A stretch of DNA of 64,000 nucleotides from Aquimonas sp041395245. GTDB taxonomy: Bacteria; Pseudomonadota; Gammaproteobacteria; Xanthomonadales; Xanthomonadaceae. The stretch is from the NCBI GenBank assembly GCA_041395245.1, contig JAWLAY010000005.1:62001-126000 (forward strand). The letters are read 5' to 3'. Under the pieces are notes generated by a model. It was not told the DNA's origin and ran no database searches. It worked only from the letters and a program-made list of their open reading frames with translations. This document shows, in pieces, positions 16,788 through 24,225 of this stretch; the stretch's first letter is position 1; each line of letters opens with the position of its first letter. The translations under genes and the position numbers were made by a program.

Positions 16788-16982
16788 TCAGTCGCCGGGA
16801 TCGCTGTCCTGGCGCGAGTCCCGCAGGCGTCCTGCGCGGCGCAGCGCGTCGCGCAGGACGTATTCGATTTGCGCGTTCAATGAGCGCAGTTCGTCTTCCG
16901 ACCAGCGTTGCATGGCGTCGAGCACCGGCCCGCTGATGCGCAGCGGGTAGGCGCGCTTGTCGTTGGCGGGTTTTTCGGCCAC
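16788..16982 (-). CDS. Small ribbon-helix-helix (Arc/HicB-like) protein
   Basis: Starting at GTG 16982 the product is 64 residues. The core KRAYPLRISGPVLDAMQRWS then EDELRSLNAQIEYVLRDAL has the strand-helix-helix pattern and the SLNAQIEYVLRDAL helix of Arc-type RHH regulators. It follows the SPFH gene by 4 nt on the same strand, a pairing I know from other gammaproteobacteria, where it is sometimes annotated as an antitoxin-like protein. No toxin gene is adjacent. It may autoregulate the pair through the GATATC repeats at 17874-17890; that is inference. The start codon is uncertain because upstream codons overlap the SPFH stop. Confidence 0.7.
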   Translation of the reverse strand: MAEKPANDKRAYPLRISGPVLDAMQRWSEDELRSLNAQIEYVLRDALRRAGRLRDSRQDSDPGD

Positions 16983-16986
16983 GAGT

Positions 16987-17847
16987 TCAGTAGAGACTGC
17001 CGGCGTTGACGACGGGCTGGGTGGAGCGATCCGCACAGAGCACCACCAGCAGATTGCTGACCATGGCAGCACGACGTTCCGGGTCCAGTTCCACTACACC
17101 GCGCGACTTGAGCTGATCCAAAGCCAGTTCGACCATTCCGACCGCGCCCTCGACAATCTTGGTGCGGGCGGCGATCACGGCATCCGCCTGCTGGCGTTGC
17201 AACATTGCCTGCGCAATCTCCGGTGCATAGGCCAGATGGCTGATCCGTGCTTCGATCACCTCGACGCCTGCCTTGCCAAGACGCTCATCGAGTTCCTTCT
17301 TCAGCTCGTTGGAGACTTCTTCAGGGTGACTGCGCAACGCGACACGTCCGTCGTGACTATCGTAGGGATAACGGGTCGCCATTGCGCGCAAGGCGGCCTC
17401 TGACTGGATATGCACGAAGCTTTCGAAGTCCTCGACGTTGTAGCGCGCTTCGGCAGCATCGACGACCTGCCAGACGATCACCGCGGCGATTTCGATAGGA
17501 CTGCCTTCCAGTTCGTTGACCTTGAGCTTTCCGCTCTCGAAGTTGCGCACCCGCATCGACACCTTGTGGCGGGCATAAAAGGGCAGAGTCCAGCGCAAGC
17601 CCGGCTCATTCGCCGAACCTACGTACTTGCCGAACAGACTGACGACGGCGTTCTGGTTGGGTTCGAGACTGAACAGGCCAGGCAGAATGAACAAGGCGGC
17701 CACACCACAGGCCAGTCCCGTCCAGAAGCTTGCCCAATGATGGTTGTTGAAGGAGTGACTGATCAACCACCAGGCGGCACCAGCGAGGATCAGACTGACG
17801 AACAACATCGGAATGCCGGGCAGCGTCGGCAAGGTGCGTTCTTTCAT
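16987..17847 (-). CDS. SPFH/Band 7 domain membrane protein
   Basis: The product has 286 residues. Two hydrophobic segments (about 14-30 and 40-58) precede an SPFH/prohibitin-like domain running from NQNAVVSLFGKYVGSANEPG to about residue 240. The conserved pair EIAAVIVWQVVDAAEA and AYAPEIAQAMLQRQQADAVI is typical of the slipin/flotillin group. ATG 17847 has a strong Shine-Dalgarno (GGAGAA), better than the upstream in-frame start at 17871. SPFH proteins form membrane-attached ring assemblies that often regulate proteases; no protease is adjacent here. It forms a two-gene unit with the downstream RHH protein. Confidence 0.9.
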   Translation of the reverse strand: MKERTLPTLPGIPMLFVSLILAGAAWWLISHSFNNHHWASFWTGLACGVAALFILPGLFSLEPNQNAVVSLFGKYVGSANEPGLRWTLPFYARHKVSMRVRNFESGKLKVNELEGSPIEIAAVIVWQVVDAAEARYNVEDFESFVHIQSEAALRAMATRYPYDSHDGRVALRSHPEEVSNELKKELDERLGKAGVEVIEARISHLAYAPEIAQAMLQRQQADAVIAARTKIVEGAVGMVELALDQLKSRGVVELDPERRAAMVSNLLVVLCADRSTQPVVNAGSLY

Positions 17848-17873
17848 GAGCGTTCTCCGTTTGGAGAACAAAT

Positions 17874-17890
17874 GATATCACAAAGATATC
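17874..17890. promoter_or_regulatory. GATATC direct repeats, candidate operator of the SPFH-RHH pair
   Basis: Two GATATC hexamers stand 11 bp apart (17874-17879 and 17885-17890), 27 bp upstream of the SPFH start. One-helical-turn spacing of short repeats is how Arc/MetJ-type RHH proteins bind, and such a protein is encoded in the pair. The assignment is inference. Confidence 0.35.
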
Positions 17891-17969
17891 TAATTTCTAG
17901 AGGATCGACCAAAGTCGCGGCTACACGCTGCCTTCACAGGGCTAGCCTTGTCAGCCTTGGGAGGAACTC

Positions 17970-19871
17970 ATGAACTACGAAACCGAATACCGCCGTTCGA
18001 TCGACGATCCGCAAGGGTTTTGGCAAGAGGCCGCGCAGGCGATTTACTGGGAGACGCCACCAACGCAGATTCTGGATGCCACCGATCCAGCCTTCCGGAA
18101 GTGGTTTGTCGGTGGACGCACCAACCTCTGCTACAACGCGGTTGATCGGCATCTTTCCGAGCGCGGCGAGCAGTTGGCACTGATTGCGGTGTCGACCGAA
18201 ACCCATCGCACCCAGGAATGGACCTACCGGCAACTGCATCGTGAGGTGAATACCTTCGCCGCTACCTTGCAGAGCCTGGGGGTAGCGGAGGGAGATCGGG
18301 TCGTCATCTACATGCCGAACACCGGTGAAGCGGTGATCGCGATGTTGGCTTGTGCGCGAATCGGCGCGATCCACTCCGTCGTGTTTGGAGGCTTCGCTGC
18401 GCACAATCTTGCGTTGCGTATTGATGACGCGAAGCCCAGTCTGCTGATCTGCGCCGACGCCGGTATGCGATCGGGCAAGGTGATCCGCTACAAGCCGTTG
18501 GTGGACGCCGCGCTGGCTGAAGCGCAGTCGCCACCACCGCGGGTGCTGGTGGTGCATCGCGGCCTGGATGGCGACATGCCGGTGACCGAAGGGCGCGACG
18601 TCGACTATGCCACCGCCAGCGCCGCATTCACCGATGCGGAGGTCCCCGTGGTGTGGCGCGAATCGAATGCGCCGAGTTATCTGCTCTACACCTCGGGTAC
18701 CACTGGAAAGCCCAAGGGCGTGCAGCGGGATACCGGTGGCTATGCGGTCGCGCTGGCGCTGTCGATGCGCACGGTCTATGACGTGGGGCCAGGGCAGGTG
18801 ATGTTCTCGACCTCGGATGTCGGCTGGGTCGTCGGCCATTCCTATATTGTCTACGGTCCGCTGATCGTGGGCGCAGCCACCATCGTGTACGAAGGCTTGC
18901 CGACCTGCCCTGACCCCGGCATCTGGTGGAAGCTTTGCGAGCAGTACCACGTGCGGACCATGTTCTCCTCGCCAACTGCCGTGCGTGTTCTGAAGAAGCA
19001 GGACCCCAGTTGGTTGAGCAAGTACGACCTGAGCGCCTTCAAGTGGCTGTTCTTGGCGGGCGAGCCGCTGGATGAGCCGACCGCAGCCTGGATCACCACC
19101 GCGCTGGGGCGTCCGGTGATCGACAACTACTGGCAGACCGAAACCGGTTGGCCGGTGCTGAGCCTGCAGGCGGGCATGGATTTGCGTCCGGTGAAGCTGG
19201 GCTCGCCCGGACTTCCCAACCTTGGTTATCAGCTCAAGCTCATCAATGAGCAGACCGGCGAATTGTGCGCGGACAACGAAAAGGGTGTGCTGACGATCGT
19301 TCCGCCCTTGCCGCCGGGTTGTCTGAGCACTGTCTGGGGCGATGATCAGCGCTTTATCAGCAGCTACTTCGGGCATTTCAAGGAATTGCTCTACAGCTCG
19401 CTGGACTGGGCCATCCGTGACCCCGAGGGTTACTACTTCATTCTTGGCCGAACCGATGATGTGATCAATGTGGCAGGCCATCGACTCGGAACACGCGAGA
19501 TTGAAGAGTCGGTGTCGACCTGTTTTGAGGTGGCCGAGGCGGCGGTGATCGGCGCGGCCGATGAGCTGAAAGGTCAGGTGCCGGTTGTTTTCGCGACACT
19601 CAAGCAATCCGGCGGCAGTGCCGAAGAGCGCAAGGCCGTCGCCAACGCCATGCTCAAGCAAGTGATGGAGCAGTTGGGCGCCGTCGCAAAACCCGCGCGC
19701 GTCTATGTGGTCGACGCGTTGCCCAAAACGCGATCAGGCAAGCTGCTGCGGCGCTCTTTGCAGGCCTTGGTGGAGTCGCGTGATCCCGGCGACCTGTCGA
19801 CACTGGACGACCCCAATGCGCTGGAGTCGGTGCGTTCGGCATTGCATCGCGGCCCCGACGTGGGTACCTGA
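17970..19871 (+). CDS. prpE: Propionyl-CoA synthetase
   Basis: This 633-residue AMP-forming acyl-CoA synthetase begins MNYETEYRRSIDDPQGFWQE, the PrpE rather than Acs N-terminus. The adenylation P-loop YTSGTTGKPKG is at about residues 237-247. DNYWQTETGWP follows in the middle, and the C-terminal LPKTRSGKLLRR at about 583-594 holds the catalytic, acetylation-sensitive Lys. It activates propionate for the methylcitrate or methylmalonyl route. A strong GGAGGAA Shine-Dalgarno supports ATG 17970. No prpBCD genes adjoin it. The gene is divergent from the SPFH unit and ends at a long inverted repeat. Confidence 0.92.
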   Translation: MNYETEYRRSIDDPQGFWQEAAQAIYWETPPTQILDATDPAFRKWFVGGRTNLCYNAVDRHLSERGEQLALIAVSTETHRTQEWTYRQLHREVNTFAATLQSLGVAEGDRVVIYMPNTGEAVIAMLACARIGAIHSVVFGGFAAHNLALRIDDAKPSLLICADAGMRSGKVIRYKPLVDAALAEAQSPPPRVLVVHRGLDGDMPVTEGRDVDYATASAAFTDAEVPVVWRESNAPSYLLYTSGTTGKPKGVQRDTGGYAVALALSMRTVYDVGPGQVMFSTSDVGWVVGHSYIVYGPLIVGAATIVYEGLPTCPDPGIWWKLCEQYHVRTMFSSPTAVRVLKKQDPSWLSKYDLSAFKWLFLAGEPLDEPTAAWITTALGRPVIDNYWQTETGWPVLSLQAGMDLRPVKLGSPGLPNLGYQLKLINEQTGELCADNEKGVLTIVPPLPPGCLSTVWGDDQRFISSYFGHFKELLYSSLDWAIRDPEGYYFILGRTDDVINVAGHRLGTREIEESVSTCFEVAEAAVIGAADELKGQVPVVFATLKQSGGSAEERKAVANAMLKQVMEQLGAVAKPARVYVVDALPKTRSGKLLRRSLQALVESRDPGDLSTLDDPNALESVRSALHRGPDVGT

Positions 19872-19886
19872 CGCTCCATGCGCCGC

Positions 19887-19930
19887 CCAAGAACGACAAG
19901 ACCGGCCTTGGCCGGTCTTGTCGTTCTTGG
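19887..19930. terminator. Long perfect inverted repeat between convergent genes
   Basis: Arms of 21 bp (beginning CCAAGAACGACAAGACC) are perfectly complementary around a 2-nt centre. It lies 15 bp after the prpE stop and 15 bp before the end of the convergent hydrolase gene. No T-run is present on either side, so efficiency as an intrinsic terminator is uncertain. Confidence 0.6.
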
Positions 19931-19945
19931 TGGTTGATTCGACGC

Positions 19946-20392
19946 TTAGAGACGTCTCACCTTGTAGAAGCTGTGATCTCCGATCCTCGCCAGTGGTTCG
20001 CCCTGGGCCCACAAAGGTGGGTTCTCAAGGGTGGAGACCAGGAAGTGGTCGGCGCCAGGAACCACCTCGCGGCGCTCCTGCTGAGGCTTGCTTGCTTCCA
20101 GAATGACCTCCCACGCGATCGCGGCCGCGCGGTTCCAAGCCTTCAGATTGTCAAGTTCGAAGTCTGGTTTGATGAGGGTGGGGGCGAATTGTTTTGGGGA
20201 AGTGACCACTTCGCAGACGTTGCCGCCCCAGTTGCCATCATTTAGCCGACGCATCGCCACTTCGGCGACGGCGCGTTGACCAAGCACGGATTGATTTCTC
20301 GACTCCAGGTAGACGGTGGTGGTGAGGCAGAGCGGATCAGCGATGGGTTGTGGCAATACCGAGCTCAGCCACAGCAAAAAGGCCAATTTCAT
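19946..20392 (-). CDS. SleB-like cell wall hydrolase (Hydrolase_2 family), exported
   Basis: ATG 20392, preceded by AGGAG, gives 148 residues with a short signal peptide (MKLAFLLWLSSVLPQPIA). The body TVYLESRNQSVLGQRAVAEV then AMRRLNDGNW has the catalytic Glu context of the SleB/CwlJ lytic-transglycosylase-like fold, where EAR-G-EP-GQ-AVA is the usual form. It is shorter than spore-cortex SleB and carries no LysM or PG-binding domain. A role in peptidoglycan turnover is likely. The upstream 50 codons of the open frame are not part of the protein. Confidence 0.75.
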   Translation of the reverse strand: MKLAFLLWLSSVLPQPIADPLCLTTTVYLESRNQSVLGQRAVAEVAMRRLNDGNWGGNVCEVVTSPKQFAPTLIKPDFELDNLKAWNRAAAIAWEVILEASKPQQERREVVPGADHFLVSTLENPPLWAQGEPLARIGDHSFYKVRRL

Positions 20393-20690
20393 TCGGACTC
20401 CTGTTCCGTTGCGCGGTGGGGTTCGTTGACGGGACTGAGCCGGGTGGCATCGGTTGTCAATGAACGCCTGACCACTTGGCGTTAAAGGGACGCAACAGCA
20501 GGAAGTCGATGAAAGCGCACCCGCCTGTCGCGACAGACTCAATCAAACTTGAGTGTTCCGCTCTGCGAACTTGGCCGGGTCGCAGGCGAGACGAGCCGGA
20601 CCTTACGAACTCGAAACTAAACGCAGCCTGAATTTTTCGGTCGTCCGTTCAGTTTCGGTGCCGGAAAACTCGCCTCACATGAGCCTGCGT

Positions 20691-22703
20691 TTACAGCGAA
20701 TGGGCAAGTCGCACACCTTCCTCAATCGCGCGCTTGGCATCCACTTCCGTCGCCAGTCGTGCGCCACCGATCAGGAAACAGCGGGAGTGATGCTGCCGGA
20801 TCTGAGCATAGAGTTGGTCCTGCGATTCCTGGCCCGCGCAGAGAATCACCGTGTCGACCTTCAGGCAGATCGTGGCGTCATCTCGCCGAATGTGCAGCCC
20901 GTCAGCATCGATCCGCTGGTAGTGAACCTTGTCGAGTGTCTTTACCCCGGCTTTCTGCAACGCGGCGCGATGCACCCATCCCGTGGTCTTATTCAGGCGA
21001 GCACCAAACCGGCCCGCGCTTCGCTGCAGCAGCCAGATCTCGCGTTCGGACTCGTGAGGTTTTGCAGCGCGCAAACCACTACCTGTCTCGTAGTTGCAGT
21101 CAACCCCCCACTCCTCTTGCCAGCGCTCAATCTCCGACGGACCTGTCGTTACGGATCGGCTAAGGAATTCACAGACATCGAAGCCGATACCGCCTGCGCC
21201 GATGACCGCCACCCGTTTTCCGATCGGTGTTCCCATCAAGGCTTGCATGTAGTCGATCACCATCGGGTGGTCAATTCCAGGAAGGTCGGGCCGACGGGGC
21301 GCGACCCCGGTCGCGACCACGACGACGTCGGGAGAATCGGCAAGGATGAGGTCGCACGTTGCCTCCTCGCCGAGACGAAGTTCGATGCCCAGCGCGTCGA
21401 CTTGCGCGGTGTAGTAGCGCAGGGTTTCGTTGAATTCTTCCTTGCCGGGGATTTTGGCGGCCAGCTTGAACTGCCCACCGAGGGAGTCGGAACGCTCGAT
21501 AACCGTTACACGATGGCCGCGTTCTGCTGCCGCGATGGCGCAAGCCAAGCCGGCGGGACCAGCCCCGACGACCGTGAGGTTTCTAGGCTGCCCAGTCCGT
21601 TCGAGCGGCATTTCGAGTTCGCGCGCCGCGCGCGGGTTGACGAGGCAGCTGGCAAGCTTGTTCTCGAATACGTGGTCGAGGCAGGCTTGATTGCAGGCGA
21701 TGCATGTATTGATGAGGTGCGAATTGCCCTCCCGGGATTTGATGACCCATTCGGGGTCGGCGAGCAGGGGGCGTGCCATGGACACCATATCTGCGACGCC
21801 GGACGCCAGTAGCGATTCGGCGACCTCGGGCGTATTGATGCGATTGCTTGCAACCACCGGGATGCCGACCTGCTGGCGAATTCTTGCCGTGACCTGTGCA
21901 AACGCGGCGCGGGGTACGCTGGTGACGATCGTCGGGACACGCGCCTCATGCCACCCGATTCCAGAATTGAGCACGCTGGCGCCTGCTTCTTCGATGGCCT
22001 TTGCTTGCGCGACCACCGCATCCCAGGCGTTGCCATCCTCAACCAGATCAAGCAAAGACAGGCGATAGATGATCAGGAACTGCGGGCCAACCCGTTCGCG
22101 AATGCCGCGCACGATCTCGATCGGAAACTGCATGCGCGCTTGTTCACTGCCCCCATAGGCATCGGTCCGATGGTTCGTGCGCGGCGAAGTGAACTGGTTG
22201 ATCAGATAGCCTTCCGAGCCCATGACCTCGACCCCGTCGTAGCCCGCTTCCTGAGCAAGTGCGGCGCAGCGCACAAAGTCACGGACTTGCGATGCGATGC
22301 CGCGCTCACTCAGCGCGCTAGGTGTGAACGGTGAGATCGGCGACTTGATGCGGGACGGGGCCACGCAGAAGGGGTGGTAGGCATAACGACCGGCGTGCAG
22401 GATCTGCATGCAGATCTTCCCGCCTTCGGCGTGAACAGCGTCGGTGACCAGCCTGTGCCGACGAACCTCCCATGGCCAGGAGAGTTTTCCAGCGAATGGT
22501 TTTACCCAGCCGCGGATATTCGGTGATATTCCGCCGGTGACGATCAGGCCGACGCCGCCCCTCGCTCGCTCGGCAAAGTAGCGGGCAAGCCTGGGGAAGT
22601 CGGCGGCGCGATCTTCCAGACCCGTATGCATCGAGCCCATCAGTACACGGTTCCGAAGTGTTATGCCGTGAATCGACACAGGACTGAGAAGGGTTGGGTA
22701 CAT
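20691..22703 (-). CDS. fadH: NADPH-dependent 2,4-dienoyl-CoA reductase
   Basis: The 670-residue protein is a trifunctional flavoprotein for beta-oxidation of unsaturated fatty acids. An Old-Yellow-Enzyme-type FMN barrel (residues 1-330) includes GYDGVEVMGSEGYLINQF and the catalytic region around ILHAGRYAYHPFCVAPS. Four cysteines in CIACNQACLDHVF and ASCLVNP bind a [4Fe-4S] cluster at about 330-350. An FAD-binding VVGAGPAGLACAIA (about 377) and an NADPH-binding VIGAGGIGFDVCEFL (about 497) complete it. It stands alone. The next possible partner in fatty-acid oxidation is the acyl-CoA dehydrogenase at 34-36 kb. Confidence 0.94.
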   Translation of the reverse strand: MYPTLLSPVSIHGITLRNRVLMGSMHTGLEDRAADFPRLARYFAERARGGVGLIVTGGISPNIRGWVKPFAGKLSWPWEVRRHRLVTDAVHAEGGKICMQILHAGRYAYHPFCVAPSRIKSPISPFTPSALSERGIASQVRDFVRCAALAQEAGYDGVEVMGSEGYLINQFTSPRTNHRTDAYGGSEQARMQFPIEIVRGIRERVGPQFLIIYRLSLLDLVEDGNAWDAVVAQAKAIEEAGASVLNSGIGWHEARVPTIVTSVPRAAFAQVTARIRQQVGIPVVASNRINTPEVAESLLASGVADMVSMARPLLADPEWVIKSREGNSHLINTCIACNQACLDHVFENKLASCLVNPRAARELEMPLERTGQPRNLTVVGAGPAGLACAIAAAERGHRVTVIERSDSLGGQFKLAAKIPGKEEFNETLRYYTAQVDALGIELRLGEEATCDLILADSPDVVVVATGVAPRRPDLPGIDHPMVIDYMQALMGTPIGKRVAVIGAGGIGFDVCEFLSRSVTTGPSEIERWQEEWGVDCNYETGSGLRAAKPHESEREIWLLQRSAGRFGARLNKTTGWVHRAALQKAGVKTLDKVHYQRIDADGLHIRRDDATICLKVDTVILCAGQESQDQLYAQIRQHHSRCFLIGGARLATEVDAKRAIEEGVRLAHSL

Positions 22704-22968
22704 TCAAATGATCCGGTTTAACCAAGGTGGTGTACGGCCGACGCCCTGCCGTCAATGGCGGTGATCTTTGCATGCCCGAGCGCCCTGGATCACCAAACTG
22801 CTGACATCACCTCGCCAACGCACTGTGGTAAGAATGTAGTGCTGGATTTTGGTGTTAGAAACGCGTTAACTTACGCGCATGTCTGAGCGATTAAACTGCG
22901 CAGCGAACTGCGTCGGTGCGAAGGTCGGCGTAGGTGTCCATGTAACTTTACCCCGTGGGAGAAGACAG

Positions 22969-24066
22969 ATGCAGAAGAAGCTTCTTTGCGCCGCTCTGCT
23001 GAGCGGTATCGCGTTGTCGCAAAGTGTGTTTGCGCAAGATTCGTTTGATGATCGCTGGTACCTGAGCGGGTCGGTGGGTCCGACTTTGATGGATAGTGAC
23101 CGCGAAGTCCGGAACGAGTGGCAAGGTGGCGTCGGTCTTGGCAAGTTCTTCTCGCCGAACCTTTCCTTGGATGCCGAGCTGAAGTACGTGAACCCGATGC
23201 GTGAAGGCTCCGAGTTGCTTTGGAGCCAATACGGACTGGGCCTGACGGCGCGTTATCACTTCCGCGATGCCGGTGCGACTTGGTGGCCCTATGTGGCTGG
23301 TGGCGTTGGTGCGTGGCGCCATGAGAGTGAATTCGCCAGCTTTGACGGCGCTCGTCCGCGTCAGTTGGAAGGCACCAATCTGGAAGTTCATGCCGGTGTA
23401 GGTCTGCAGGCGGAATTGAATGATCGATTCAGCATGCGTACCGAGGTGTTGGCGCGCCTGGATACCGACAATGAGAGTCTGGCCGGTCAGAGTGGCTACA
23501 CCGACCTGATGGCGAACATCGGTTTCACCGTCAAGCTGGGTGACTTGGCCGCGCCCGTCGCGCCGACTCCGGTCGAGCCGGAACCCGTTCCGGTCAAGAC
23601 CTGTGCCGACATGGATGATGACGGTGACGGCGTCAACAACTGCGACGACAAGTGCCCCAACAGCACGGCGGGTCAGACCATTGGTCCGGACGGTTGCCCG
23701 GTTCCAGTCACCATCGATCTGCGCGGTGTGAACTTCGACTTCGACAAGGCCAGCCTGCGTCCCGACGCCGTGGCGATCCTCAACGAGGCCGTGTCGATCC
23801 TGAAGCAGTACCCGGATCTGAAGGTTGAAGTGGCCGGTCATACCGATGCCAAGGGTACCGATGCCTACAACCAGACGCTGTCCGAGTCGCGCGCGAAGGC
23901 GGTGTACGACTACCTGACCAGCAATGGTATCGACGCTGCCCGTCTGGCCGGTCCTAATGGATACGGTGAAGCTCGCCCGATTGCGCCGAACACCAACGCG
24001 GACGGCAGTGACAATCCGGAAGGTCGTGCTCAGAACCGTCGTACGGAACTGAACGTGCAGAACTGA
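22969..24066 (+). CDS. OmpA/OprF-type outer membrane protein
   Basis: ATG 22969 follows GGGAGAAGA and starts a 365-residue protein with a clear signal peptide ending VFAQ. Residues about 25-200 form an OmpA-like beta-barrel (RWYLSGSVGPTLMDS to NIGFTVKLGD). A Pro/Val/Glu linker and a calcium-type thrombospondin-3-like segment (DMDDDGDGVNNCDDKCP) follow. The C-terminal OmpA domain (about 248-365) has GHTDAKGTDAYNQTLSESRA, which binds diaminopimelate in peptidoglycan. It links the outer membrane to the wall. An upstream in-frame start at 22879 would put the signal peptide internal and is rejected. An intrinsic terminator follows. Confidence 0.95.
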   Translation: MQKKLLCAALLSGIALSQSVFAQDSFDDRWYLSGSVGPTLMDSDREVRNEWQGGVGLGKFFSPNLSLDAELKYVNPMREGSELLWSQYGLGLTARYHFRDAGATWWPYVAGGVGAWRHESEFASFDGARPRQLEGTNLEVHAGVGLQAELNDRFSMRTEVLARLDTDNESLAGQSGYTDLMANIGFTVKLGDLAAPVAPTPVEPEPVPVKTCADMDDDGDGVNNCDDKCPNSTAGQTIGPDGCPVPVTIDLRGVNFDFDKASLRPDAVAILNEAVSILKQYPDLKVEVAGHTDAKGTDAYNQTLSESRAKAVYDYLTSNGIDAARLAGPNGYGEARPIAPNTNADGSDNPEGRAQNRRTELNVQN

Positions 24067-24090
24067 TCATCGAGTCTGTTGCATTGATAG

Positions 24091-24123
24091 CAGCCCGGGA
24101 GTCGCATCCCGGGCTGTTTTTTT
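24091..24123 (+). terminator. Intrinsic terminator after the OmpA-type gene
   Basis: A 10-bp stem, CAGCCCGGGA and TCCCGGGCTG with a 6-nt loop, is followed by seven T residues, 25 bp after the stop codon. Confidence 0.92.
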
Positions 24124-24225
24124 GTGCGTTGCCGGTTTGCGTGGCTGCGGTGGTGTCGTGGTTCAGTCCGACGTGCAACCGCTATCATGTGCGGCTTCCT
24201 TCACTCGTCGTCCTTGCGAGCCCCC

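Noticed and set aside
16788..16982. Toxin-antitoxin module based on the RHH protein
   Set aside because: RHH proteins are often antitoxins, but the only cotranscribed partner is an SPFH membrane protein and no toxin-like gene adjoins it.
17934..19661. 575-residue minus-strand open frame opposite prpE
   Set aside because: It is an antisense shadow; prpE is unambiguous by its motifs. The same applies to the 427-residue minus frame over pmbA (8874-10157).
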